This document shows, piece after piece, positions 1 to 9,951 of a DNA stretch of 64,000 nucleotides. Made by a program: the position numbers and the translations under genes. This DNA comes from Elephas maximus indicus (taxonomy: Eukaryota > Chordata > Mammalia > Proboscidea > Elephantidae). Location of the stretch: the NCBI RefSeq assembly GCF_024166365.1, contig NC_064831.1:49477768-49541767 (forward strand). Reading direction: 5' to 3'. Within the stretch, counting starts at the first letter, position 1. Each line of letters opens with the position of its first letter. A model generated the notes under the pieces. That model saw nothing but the letters and a program-made list of their open reading frames with translations, was not told where the DNA came from and ran no database searches.

Positions 1-217
1 GACCAGTCCCTGGAGAAGGGCATCATGCTTGGTAAGGTGGAGGGTCAGCAAAACAGAGGAAGACCCTCAATGAGGTGGATTGGCACAGTGGCTGCAACAA
101 TGGGCTCAAACATAGCAGCAATTGTGAGGATGGGGCAGAACCAGGCAGTGTTTTGTTCTGTTGTACATAGGGTTGCTATGAGTCAGAACCAGCTCAACGG
201 CACCTACCAACAACAAA
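1..217 (+). repeat. RTE (BovB-like) LINE, 3' end, cut by window edge
   Basis: This is the last part of an RTE open reading frame plus its short 3' UTR. It matches the corresponding parts of the RTE copies at 18540-18782 and 62386-62660: CTGGAGAAGG.CATCATGCTT, GAGGTGGATTG.CACAGTGGC, then CTATGAGTC.GAACC. It ends in an ACCAACAACAAAA tail near 217, which sets the plus orientation. The rest of the element lies before the window. Confidence 0.85.
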
Positions 218-374
218 AGTCCACAGGTTACAGTGGGGTTCACTCTTTGTGTTGTACAGTCCTATGGGTTTTAACAAAAGCATGATGTCATGCTTCCACC
301 ATTATAGTACATACAGAATAGTTACACTTCCCTAAAAATGCCCTGTGCTCCACCTGGTCATCCCTCCCCTCTGT

Positions 375-752
375 CGGCTTTGGAGGAAGGTCCTTCTCAT
401 CAGTCTCCTGTGGACCGGGAACTTCTCCTCACGGGAACCCTGGGTGCAGAGGATGTGCCCTGCTTCCGACACTGATTTCTTGGTATGAGGTTCCCCTGTC
501 TCTCTGCTTTCTTCTCTCTTTTATATCTCAAAAGAGATTGGCTCAAGGCACAATTCAATCTTGAAGATTGAGTCCTGCCTCATTAACATAACTGCCTCTA
601 ATCCTGCTTCATTAACATCGTAGAGCTAAGATTTACAACACCTAGGAAATCACATCAGATCACAAAATGGTAGACAATCATACAATACTGGGAATCATGG
701 CCTAGCCAAATTGAAACACATATTTTTGTGGGGTACACTTCAATCCATGACA
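375..752 (-). repeat. MaLR-type LTR, partial (recurrent family A)
   Basis: Shares long stretches with the copies at 19467-19967, 22469-22962, 47633-48439 and 50022-50200. The plus strand ends in a variant of TTTTGGGGGGACACAATTCAATCCATGACA. Read on the minus strand, the family starts TGTYATGGATTGAATT and ends ACTAAGACA, as in MLT1A- and THE1-like MaLR LTRs. The half nearest 290-374 is missing; that stretch itself resembles an old L1 3' region (weak). Confidence 0.6.
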
Positions 753-754
753 CT

Positions 755-905
755 TGCTTATTGTCTGTGTCTTCCACCAGAATGTCTGTGAGGGCAGGTC
801 CTTGCCTAGAACTGCCACAAAAAAAAACTCAAACTCGTTGCCTAGAACACTCCCTATGAAATAGTGGTAGTTCCATAAATATTTCTTGAACAAATGACTG
901 AGCAA
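755..905 (+). repeat. L2 LINE 3' end
   Basis: Contains the diagnostic L2 tail order: TCTTCCACCAGAATGT, GAGGGCAGG, CCTAGAACA, and CATAAATATTTCTTGAACAAATGA. Heavily diverged, as expected for an ancient pan-mammalian repeat. A run of A's has grown inside it near 820-828. Confidence 0.6.
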
Positions 906-938
906 GTCAGCCTGCCAAGGAGAATGGAAACGGGGTGT

Positions 939-1521
939 TGTTACCACAAATTGTGGATTCGTGCCACCTGCCGCAAAGCCAATACTGAGACAGGAGGAAG
1001 TAAGTAGCAAGAGGGCTTTATTGAATACCGGTATTCAAGAGACAGAGTGTTAAATTTCTCTCAAATTCTGTCTAAAAACTAGAAGACTAATTGGAGGGTT
1101 TTTATAGGGGGAAGGTCAGGGTTTAGAGGTTTTCAGGAATGTTGGCTTTTCTTTGAGGAAGACATGATGATAAAATGATCTATTATTCAAGTCCTGCAAG
1201 TCTCTTCATGCCATCCTGGAGTCCTGCAAGTCCCTTCACGCCATTCTGGTTTCAGTCACAAGATGGGTCTAAGCTTTGTTCAACCACCTTGGTTTTGTGT
1301 GTTTTTATCCTTGGGAGAGGAACATAGTTTAATCAACAACTAAAAATTGATTACCTTATTCTTCCTTACAGAAACAATCATGAGACAGATTTCAGAGCAA
1401 TTAATTATGTTTCAAAAACTAGAAATTAACCACAATTTATACAGCTATACTAAAACACTAGAAATATATTTTCTCTATTCCAATACTAAAACACCAAAGG
1501 AAAAATATTTTCTCTACTTCA
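939..1521 (-). repeat. Solo LTR of an endogenous retrovirus
   Basis: On the minus strand this 583-bp unit begins TGAAGTAGAG and ends GTGGTAACA, giving the TG...CA ends of a retroviral LTR. It carries a polyadenylation signal AATAAA (plus-strand TTTATT at 1017-1022) followed by a U5-like stretch. It is flanked by GTGT on both sides (935-938 and 1522-1525), the 4-bp duplication usual for class I ERVs. The minus-strand 5' part holds two imperfect copies of a unit around TAGAGAAAATAT and GTGTTTTAGTAT. It does not resemble the LTRs of the 3638-14864 provirus. No internal region is attached. Confidence 0.6.
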
Positions 1522-1689
1522 GTGTATGAGGGTGTGAATGTACAACAGTATGCCCCTTTCTTCCAAGAGTGGCTACTGCACTCCCTGGCCTTTAGTCCCT
1601 ACAGGACTTCAGAATAAAGTATCATCCTTACATATAGAGACAAACCCTCCCCCTGGCCCTGGGACTAGCTCCCCTCTTCCTCCACTGCC

Positions 1690-1999
1690 TGTTTCTAGAA
1701 GAAAAACCCATTCAATGCCTCTCTCCCAGCTTCTGGTAGCCCTGAGGTATTCCTGGGCTTGCTGCTGCAGAATAATTCTATTGTCACATGGCCATCTTCC
1801 TCCTGTGTCTCTGCATCTCTTCTCTTTTAAAAGGACACCACTCAGATTGGATTAGAACCCACCCTACTCCAGTATGACTCCTGTTAATTAAACTGGTAGT
1901 ATCTTCAAGTACCCTATTTCCCATCAAGGTCACATTCACAGACACCAGAGGTTAGAACTTGAACGTATCTTTTTGGGGGACACAATTCAATCTGTAACA
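1690..1999 (-). repeat. MLT1-like MaLR LTR fragment
   Basis: On the plus strand the order AAAAGGACACCACTCAGATTGG, GATTAGAACCCACCCTA, CCAGTATGAC, AAGGTCACATTCACAG, then TTTTTGGGGGACACAATTCAATC is the reverse complement of a typical MLT1 LTR. It is older and more diverged than family A. The boundary on the 1560-1690 side is uncertain. Confidence 0.6.
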
Positions 2000-2089
2000 G
2001 CTGCTAAATAAATTTATCCCAATTCCTTTGGTTAGTAAATGGTGGAATCAGGACTATACTGTAGATATTAACCATTATGTTATATGACA

Positions 2090-2345
2090 TCTCATTTTAT
2101 TTATTTATTTTTAGAATGAGTAATTACCATTTATTACCAGAAACTAGAGTAAACCCTTTAGCATTATCTCATTTAATTGCCACAATACCCCAAAGGTATG
2201 TACTGTGATTATCACTATTTTATAGATAAGGAACATTGAGATTCAGAAAGGTTAAGTCACTTGCCTCAAGGCACCATGTCCAGTAGCTGTTTACCCAAGA
2301 TTTGCATGCTGTTTGACTACAGAGCTCCAGGTGGTAACCATTGCT
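2090..2345 (-). repeat. MIR SINE
   Basis: Reads as reverse-complement MIR: ATCTCATTTAATTGCCACAA, TATTTTATAGATAAGGAA, GAGATTCAGAAAGGTTAAGT and CACTTGCCTCAAGG, followed by the GCTGTTTGACTACAGAGC end. Ancient tRNA-derived repeat with no coding capacity. Confidence 0.7.
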
Positions 2346-2379
2346 CTAGAGGATCATGCTGATCACGCTGCATTGTAAT

Positions 2380-2520
2380 TGTCTATTTCCATGTCTGTGT
2401 CTCATCTAAATGCTAGATTTTGAGAAGGCAAGAGGGGCCATGGTTATTCATCTTGGTTTTTCTAGCCATTAGCATATTGTGTCTGCCAGAGGTAGACTTT
2501 TAATAAAAAGTTTGTAGAGG
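2380..2520 (+). repeat. Possible L2 3' end
   Basis: Weak resemblance to the L2 tail: CATGTCTGTGTCTCATCTAAATGCTAGATTTTGAGAAGGC, then GGTAGACTTTTAATAAAAAGTTTG. Strongly diverged, so the call is tentative. Confidence 0.3.
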
Positions 2521-3489
2521 AATGCGTGGATGGACAAGTGGATAGATGGATGACTGAAAGTGGCCTGAGAAACTATCTTGTCCGACTTGAAGGCCCCAAG
2601 ATCTTGCAGCTTGATGGAGTTGGTCTGATAACCCAAATCTCTGCTCTTTCACAGCCTGGAATCTTTCAGCAAAGGAGGAAACAGACGAAGTTCATACACA
2701 GCAGTGTCTGAACATTGCAAACACCAAAAGAAAGGGTGGATTTTCTGGTACTTTTCTACTTCTATTTAATATTTTATGGCCCCAAACAACTTCCTATTCT
2801 TACAGATGAGGCAAAAATATATGCTGACTTTGACAGTTAACCTATAGCTTTTAGCTATTTGCCATCTAAAAATATAAGAAGAGAAAACATACTGGGATTT
2901 TCCATTTTTTTCCTTTATTGTTGTGCCTTACTCTTACTGAAACTTGGGAGTCAAATTATTGGCTTTTTGTATCAAACAAAATGTTTGTCAAATTAATCTC
3001 TGCCCTGAATTTTGTTTTTCTTATTCTAAATTCATGTCATTATGCATCATTCAAATCCTGAAAATACAATAAAAGTGGAGACTAAAGTGTATTTCAGCCT
3101 CCATTGATCAACATAATGATTCTAAATGTATTGAATATAAAAAAATGTACGAATTTTGCTTTCTCTTCATTTTTCCCTCACAATGGAGAAAACCCACAGT
3201 GCCTCAAGAGAACATCAACTCTGTGGTTCTCTGCACTTGAAACCTGTAATAATCCCACACTAGCTAGTGAGAACATTGGGTTCCTTTCCTGTCACTTGGT
3301 GTATTTGTCAGGGACCATGTCAGTGCCGGGGACCAGCCCATTAGGAGCCAGTGCTAGTAAGGCTGTGCTTATTGGTTTACTCTGCAATCTTTTTTTTTTA
3401 CCACTTAATTTGATGCCATAGATCACACTGTATTAATGGACTGTTGGACAAATTATGATATTTCAAATCAATTGCCTACATTACCTTTT
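2521..3489. other. Unique sequence, nothing recognised
   Basis: About 1 kb of AT-rich DNA with short T-runs. Open frames here (for example 3104-3421) are short and show no known domain, bounded exon or codon bias. I see no gene or repeat that I can name. Confidence 0.5.
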
Positions 3490-3637
3490 TTTTTTAATTT
3501 CGTTAAAGCATGATTTGCTAACCATAAAATTCACCCATTGTAAGTGTACAATTCAGTGACTTTAATAACCTTATAGAGCTGTACCACCATGACCACGATT
3601 TAGTTTTAACATATTTCTCTACCCCCGAGGGTTTCCT
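3490..3637 (-). repeat. Ancient L1 (L1M-type) 3' region, left half of a split element
   Basis: The plus strand shows AACCATAAAATTCACCCATT, GTGTACAATTCAGTGACTTT and GTACCACCATGACCACGATT, the well-known reverse complement of old L1M 3' sequence. The match stops at the 5' LTR of the provirus and resumes after its 3' LTR at 14865, so the provirus inserted into this L1. Confidence 0.75.
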
Positions 3638-4820
3638 CATAAGGGCTTTAAAAGTTGAAGTGCCTCAAGGAAAATATGAGCCCAAGAGAAAGAAGGGGCC
3701 ATATAAACCAGAGACTCTATCCACCTGAGACCAGACGAACTAGATGGTGCCTGGCTACCACCAATGACTGCCCTGACAGGGAACACAACAAAGAATCCCT
3801 GATGGTGCAGGAGAAGAGTGGGATGCAGACCTCAAATTCTAATAAAAACACCAGACTTAATGGTCTGACTGAGACTGGAGGGACCCCAGAGGTCATGGCC
3901 CCTGGACTCTCTGTTAGCCCAAAACTAAAAAAAAAAAATCCCCAAATCTAACTCTTCAGACAAAGATTAGGCTGGACTATAAGGCATAAAATGATACTGG
4001 TGAGGAGTGTGCTTCTTAGCTCAAGAAGACACGTGGAACTATGTGGGCAACTCCTGTCTGGAGGTGAGGTGAGAAGGCAGAGGGGGACAAGAGTGGGTTG
4101 AATGGACACAGGAAATACAGGGTGGAGAGAAGGAGTGTGCTGTCACATTGTAGGGAAAGTAAGTAGGGTGATGTAACAATGTGTGTATAAGTTTTTATAT
4201 GAGAAACTGACTTGAATGATAAACTTTCTCTTAAAGCACAATGAAAAAAGAAAAACAAAAATTGAGGTGCCTGATACATCTGAAAAGACTTGTTCAGGCT
4301 TGAACCTGACTCTGTTTTGTGATTTCTGCTTCTGTGTTCCTGAAAATGTAACCTTGACTTCTTCATATGCATATGGCTTGGGCATCTAACTGGGTGGAAC
4401 CAGCTGACTAACTTCTTCCCATTCGTATGCTTATGTCCTTGGGCCTCTTGCTAGGTGGAACCAGCAGACCCTGACCCCCTATCAATCATCTTGTGACCCC
4501 CTCGAGAGCACATACTTCTGCAATTATGTGAGTGTACCCAATCTCCTTAACCCTCACGTACTTTGTTAACCAATACCAATCAAAGCCCCTCTTCGAGATA
4601 TCCCGCCTTCCACTTTACTGATTGCTCATCTACCAATCAGAATACTGTAAGCTAAGTTCCTGATTCAACCCTGTATCTATGCCCATATGACTGCAGCTTT
4701 TCATAGCATTGGCTTTCACTTCGTGAGACCTAATGTGTCCTCAGTTCAAGCTGTCTTTACTTTCAATAAATCTCTCTTGATTTTATTTTTAAATAGAGCA
4801 TGTGTCATTCCTGTATGACA
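3638..4820 (+). repeat. 5' LTR of the provirus, split by an L1 fragment
   Basis: Aligns with 14099-14864 from ATAAGGGCTTTAAAAGTTGA to the AATAAATCTCTCTT block and the terminal TATGACA. The expected TG start has decayed to TC. An AATAAA signal lies at 4765-4770. U3 contains ACCAATCAG boxes. The L1 fragment 3666-4256 interrupts it; the true LTR length is about 583 bp. Confidence 0.8.
3666..4256 (+). repeat. L1 3' UTR fragment inserted in the 5' LTR
   Basis: Matches the reverse complement of L1 3' UTR pieces at 5585-6250 and 40670-41270 (AGACCAGACGAACTAGATGG, GACTGCCCTGACAGGGAACA, CTTAAAGCACAATGAAAA). It is 5'-truncated and ends in an A-rich tail. Target duplications AAAAGTTGAAGTGCCT (3650-3665) and AAAAATTGAGGTGCCT (4257-4272) flank it, and the insertion point fits an L1 TTTT/AA nick on the minus strand. 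Confidence 0.85.
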
Positions 4821-4825
4821 TTCCT

Positions 4826-4849
4826 TGGTGTAGTCAGCAGGATTCAAAG
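4826..4849 (+). promoter_or_regulatory. Retroviral primer-binding site, tRNA-Ser type
   Basis: Five bases after the 5' LTR comes TGGTGTAGTCAGCAGGATTC followed by AAAG. The complement of the 3' end of mammalian tRNA-Ser (NGA/CGA type, with CCA) would be TGGCGTAGTCGGCAGGATTC followed by GAA. Three of the differences are CpG-to-TpG/CpA changes, as expected from methylation decay. Minus-strand DNA synthesis would have started here in the original virus. Confidence 0.7.
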
Positions 4850-5584
4850 GTGTCTTATCTTTGGCAAATACTGAGAAGTTGAGGATCAGAGCCCAGTGCC
4901 AACTTGAGCCCTTTGTGCTCATCTGTCTCTGCAGACTCTTGGGCATTGTTTGAGGTAAGTCCTCTTGAACTGAGCCTCTGCTGTATTGTGAAGACAGCTA
5001 TTTGAGAAGTTTATTGTTATCTTTCTGTTTTTACCTTTTTTTTCTTCTGTTCACAATCTGAACATTTTGGTGAGTCCACTCTTGTTGTAAGTTTGTAAAG
5101 CTGACATCTAGCGGTGAACTCGTGATAAGACATTGTCTGATCATAGGAGAACTAAATTTATTTTTGGTTTCTCCAGGGACATCTAAGGCTTTTGTATTCC
5201 CTTAAAATTTGCATATGTGGGTTACTTAGTAAGGTGGAGAATGCCACATCAAAAGTTCAAGCAGGTCCTCCTTTGGGGCCTTTTATGGCTTATATGGTTA
5301 AGCATTATATCTCCAGCACTGTTCTGTACATTAACCATTGGCATACAGTTACTAAAGGTGATCCGGAGAACAATGGCTGTTGTGGGGCTCCTTTGACCTA
5401 GGCAAACTCATTTTTCTGTGCAGCAAATTAGAAAATGAAGGGTCCCAGGTAAAACAAGTTCAAGGAGACTCATATTTCAGTTGGTATCTAGAGGCTTCCA
5501 AAAGACATCAAGATAGTAAATTAGGTTCAGAAAGAATGAAACCAGGTTTTGTATGGCTGTTACAAAGGAATCCCAGAGTCTTTT
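4850..5584 (+). other. Provirus leader and possible gag remnant
   Basis: Lies between the primer-binding site and the inserted L1, where leader and gag should be. Open stretches occur around 5192-5616 in two frames, but I could not match a matrix, capsid or zinc-knuckle motif. The call rests on position only. Confidence 0.35.
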
Positions 5585-7132
5585 TTTTATTATTATTTTT
5601 ATTGTGCTTTAAGTGAAAGTTTGCAAATCAAGTCAGTCTCTCACATAAAAACTTATATGCGCCTTGATACATATTCCCAATTACTCTCCCCTCCATGGGA
5701 CAGCCCATTCCCTCCTTCCACTCTCTCTTTTTGTGACCATTTTGCCAGCTTCTAAGTCCCTCTACCGTCCCATCTCCCCCCTCAGGCAGGAGATACGAAC
5801 ATAGACTCAAGTGTCCACCTGAACCAAGTAGCTCACACCTCACCAGCATCCCCCTCCAACCTATTGTCCAGCCCAATCCATGTCTGAAAAGTTGGCTTCA
5901 GGGATGGTCCCTGTTGCGGCCCAACAGAAGGTCAGGGAGCCATGATCACCGGGGTCCTTCTAGTCTCAGTCAGACCATTAAGTCTGGTCTTCTTATAAGA
6001 ATTTGAGGTCTGCATCCCACTGTTCTCCTGCTCCCTCAGGGGTTCTCTGTTGTGTTCCCTGTCAGGGCAGTCATCAGTTGTGGCTGGGCATCATCTAGTT
6101 CTTCTGGTCTCAGAATGATGTAGTCTCTGGTTCATGTTGCCCCCTTTCTGTCTCTTGGGCTCAGTATTATCTTGTGTTCTTGGTGTTCTTCATTCTCCTT
6201 TGATCCAGGTGGGTTGAGAACCATTGATGCATCTTAGATGGCCGCTTGTTAACATTTAAGACCCCAGATGCCACTGTTCAAAGTGGGATGCAGAATGTTT
6301 TCTTAACAGATTTTATTATGCCAATTGACTTAGATGCCCCCTGAAACCATGGTCCCCAAACCCCTGCCCTTGCTTTGCTGAGCTTTGAAGCATTCAGTTT
6401 ATTCAGGAAACTGCTTTGCTTTGGTTTAGTCCAGTTGTGCTAACCTCCGTTGTGTTGAGTGCTATCCTTCCCTTCACCTAAAGTAGTTTTTGTCTACTAT
6501 CTGTTTAGTAAATACCCCTCTCCCACCCTCCCCCTTGTAACCACAAAAGAGTGTGTTCATCTCAGTTTAAACTATTTCTCAAGATCTTATAATAGTGGTC
6601 TTATACAATATTTGTCCTTTTGCAACTGACTAATTTCACTCAGCATAATGCCTTCCAGGTTTCTCCATGTTATGAAATGTTTCACAAACTCATCACTGTT
6701 CTTTATCGATGTGTAGTGTTCCATTGTTTTGGGGTTTTTTTTTTTTAGTATTCCATGGTGTGAATATACCATAATTTATTTATGCATTCACCCATTGATG
6801 CACATCTTGGTTGGTTCCATCTTTTTGCTATTGTAAATAGTGTTGCAGTAAACATGGGTGTGCATATATCTGTTTGTGTAAAGGCTCTTATTCCTCTAGG
6901 ATATATTCCAAAGAGTGGGATTGCTGGCTTGTATGGTAGTTCTACTTCTAACTTTTTAAGGAAGCACCAAATCGATTTCCAAAGTGTTTGTACCATTTTA
7001 CATTCCCACCAGCAGTGTATAAGTGTTCCAATCTCTCCATAGCCTCTCCAACATTTATTATTTTTATTTTTGGATTAGTGCCAGCCTTGCTGGTGTGAGA
7101 TGCAATCTCATTGTAGTTTTGATTTGCATTTC
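5585..7132 (-). mobile_element. 5'-truncated L1 insertion inside the provirus
   Basis: Minus-strand L1 with the C-terminal end of ORF2 and a 3' UTR of about 1 kb ending in a poly(A) (plus-strand T-run at 5581-5589). The target duplication TCCCAGAGTCTTTT is perfect at 5571-5584 and 7133-7146, and the site reads CTTTT/AAGCC, the L1 endonuclease preference. It is colinear with the young L1 at 33845-40392 but diverged, so it belongs to an older wave. Confidence 0.9.
6587..7132 (-). pseudogene. L1 ORF2 C-terminal remnant
   Basis: Encodes the tail of L1 ORF2p downstream of the reverse transcriptase. The segments [29 protein letters not shown] and, in another frame, [20 protein letters not shown] match the end of the near-intact ORF2 at 34852. 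The reading frame shifts near 6750, next to a T-run, so the two halves are out of frame. There is no EN or RT domain. Confidence 0.85.
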
Positions 7133-7146
7133 TCCCAGAGTCTTTT

Positions 7147-8557
7147 AAGCCACAAAAATATATGGACCCTGTGGCAGACTCCCTGCTAGGAATTTTATTT
7201 GACTCTGGGAGACCAAAGTTTCAACATATTCTTAATGTCCTTGATAAATGAGCTTGGATTTCCCCCTTACAGGGATGCTGGTTTGGGTTTCATGTTAAAA
7301 AATGCTATAAGCTGAGTATATTAGAAGTAATTTGGAATTTCAGTGGTATCTTTGCCAAAGTGAGTTTCCATCTACTTTTTTTTTTTTTTCTTTCCTTTCC
7401 ACTTTGGGAAAATGAGCTCCCATTTTTGTTCCTCTTTAAGGAACTTTTGTTTGATGCTCAAGGCTGTCAGAGGGTCTGAGACCCCTGCATCTGATACTCT
7501 GACAAGTTAAGAAGTTTTATCCAGAATCTGTTTTTCTGTCACTTGGGTTGATCTTACCAAAGAATAGCTGAATAAAAATCTGGGTTATGTTATGTGGTAT
7601 TGTATAAGCCTGGTCTTTGAGTTGGCCATACAGATAGGTGAATTTATGTGGTTTTTCTGTCTCATTTTGTGTCTGAGTTTCTGTCTTGTATCAGGATAGA
7701 GGCCATGGCTGGCAGTTGCTGTTTTTCATGAGGTGGTCTTAAAATCTTGGCTCTTTGGTCTTCCAAGAAAAAATTCCTTATATCTGTCTTATGATCTGGG
7801 CTTGTAACAGTTACTTTGAAAAACTTTGATATAAATTGGTCTATTTGAAAAGTGCACTGAAGAAGGATAGGTTGTATATTTTGATTGTTATAACAAGGCC
7901 TTAAAAAAGACAAAGTACTCTAAATTGCCTCTCTAAAGTATCCTGGAAAGCATGCAAAAGACAGGGTTATGAAAACAAAATACTTCCCTACCTTCAGATG
8001 GTATTATTAAAACTAATTTATAATATTCCTTCAAAATTTTATTTTGGTCAGTTTAATGATAAATAAACACTTGTATAAATTTAATAGTCTGAATATTTTC
8101 AGGAATTAATGAAAGTAAATTCATTTTGTAGTATGTCAACCTTGAAAGTAAAACCTTTCCTAAGTAACTTAAACTAGATATTATATGAAATATGTTTTGT
8201 TTAAGGCAAAGGGGTGATTTTGTCTTAATATAAAATAGTAGTTCCAGAATGGGAAAGAGCGGGCATAGGACAAGCCTAGAGAAAAGAATGGCTAGCCACT
8301 AATTAACAGGTTCATTTACAAAATTACTGAAGAATTTCAATATTTACTGGATAAATAAAAGGTTTTGATAAGGTAAAGACAAAACTGCTTACAAGGAGAA
8401 TGGTAAAAGAGAAATAATTTGTTTATTTTTTGTCTTTCAAAATACTTAGGCCAACTTAAATATATATAAATATATATAAATGAATTGTGATGATTAATTC
8501 ATGTCCCTGACCACAAGCCAGAAGATAGTAGGATCAGGCCTCCCGGGTCCCTAGCTC
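7147..8557 (+). other. Provirus internal sequence, unassigned
   Basis: Between two later insertions, where gag or pol would be expected. It is AT-rich, full of stops in all plus frames and has no protease, reverse transcriptase or integrase motif I can identify. An AT-repeat (ATATATAAATATATATAAAT) sits at 8461-8480. Confidence 0.35.
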
Positions 8558-8569
8558 CTGAGGCCATGT

Positions 8570-9938
8570 ACAACAGAACGAAACACTGCCCGGTCCTGTG
8601 TCCAAAGTTGTTGTGCTTGAGCCCATTGTTGCAGCCACTGTGTCAGTCTACCTTGTTGAGGCACTTCCTCTTTTTTGCTGACCCTCTACTTTACCAAGCA
8701 TAATGTCCTTCTCCAGGGACTGATGCCTCCTGATAACATGTCCAAAGTATGTGAGACATAGTCTCTCCATCCTTGCTTCTAAGGAGAATTCTGCTTGTAC
8801 TTTTTTCAAGACAGACTTCTTCACTCTTCTGGCAGTCCTTGGTATATTCAATATTCTTCTCCAACACCATAATTCAAAGTTGTCAATTCTCATATGAGGT
8901 GATTGACAACACCATGGCTTGGGTTAGGCACACCTTAGTCTTCAAGGTGACATCTTTGCTTTTTAACACTTTAAAGAGGTCCTTTGCAGCAGAAAAAAAA
9001 AAAACAGCAGATATGCCCAATTCAATGCATAGTTTGATTTCTTGACTGCTGCTTCTGTGGGTGTTGATTGTGGATCCAAGTAAAATGAAACCCTTTACAA
9101 CTTCAATCTTTTCTCCATTTATCATGATGTGGCTTATTGGTCTAGTTGTGAGGATTTTTGCTTTTTTTACGTTGAGGGTTGTAATCTTTATGTTGAGGGT
9201 GGTCTTTGATCTTCATCAGAAAGTGTTTCAAGTTTTCTCCACTTTCAGCAAGCAAGGTTGTGTCATCTGCATAATGCAGGTTGTTAATGAGTCTTCCTCC
9301 AAATCCAATGCCGAATTCTTCCTCATACAGTCCAGCTTCTTGGATTATTTGCTCAGCATACAAATTTAATAGATGTGGTGAAAGGATATAACCCTGCTGC
9401 TCACCTTTCCTGACTTTAAACCACACAGTATCCCCTTGTTCTATTTGAATGACTGCCTGTTGATCTATGAACAGTTCCCTAAAGAGCACAACTAAGTTTT
9501 CTGGAATTCCCATTCTTCAGAATGTTATCCATAATTTGTTATGATTCACACAGTCCCATGCCTTTGCATATAAAACACATTGAACACCTTTCTGGCGTTC
9601 TCTGCTTTCAGCCAGGATCCATCTGACATCAGCAATGATATCCCACTGATATCCCTGGTTCCACATGCTCTTCTGAATCTGGCCTGAATTTCTGGCAGTT
9701 CCCTGTTGATTTACTGCTGTAGTCACTTTTGTATGATCTTCAGCAAAATTTTTACTCTCGTGCATCTGTCAGTTTGTTGTACTGTGGGGCCTTGGATGTT
9801 GCTGTGATGCTGGAAGCTATGCTACCTGTATTCAAATACTAGCAGGGTCACCCTCCAGGGACAGGTTTCAGCTGAGCTCCCAGACTAAGACAGGGGAGGA
9901 AGAAGGAACCAGTAGGTCTACTTCTGAAAAGAATTAGC
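8570..9938 (-). mobile_element. RTE (BovB-like) LINE with inverted 5' segment, inside the provirus
   Basis: The segment 8570-9768 carries RTE reverse-transcriptase sequence on the minus strand. From about 9769 the element's 5' end follows in the opposite direction: CTGTCAGTTTG, then GTTGCTGTGATGCTGGAAGC, AGCAGGGTCACC and AGCTGAGCTCCCAGACTAAG. This is the 5'-inversion layout of twin priming. The repeated string TGAGGCCATGTA at 8558-8569 and about 9940-9951 is the likely target duplication. The 3' tail is shortened, since the usual CTATGAGTCGGAACC end is absent. Confidence 0.75.
8648..9765 (-). pseudogene. RTE reverse transcriptase remnant
   Basis: Three minus-strand frames (9517-9765, 9142-9513, 8648-9125) cover the RT palm and the C-terminal region. 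Visible motifs are KAWDCVNHNKLW (motif A region), GYILSPHLLNLYAEQII (motif B region, first Gln-Gly shifted) and the catalytic NNLHYADDTTLLAES box, still YADD. The downstream FELWCWRRILNIP motif is also present. Frameshifts separate the pieces, so no functional enzyme is possible. Confidence 0.8.
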
Positions 9939-9951
9939 CAGTGAGGCCATG

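Noticed and set aside
1347-1529. 60-codon plus-strand frame
   Set aside because: Lies in the solo LTR on the opposite strand, in AT-rich imperfect repeats.
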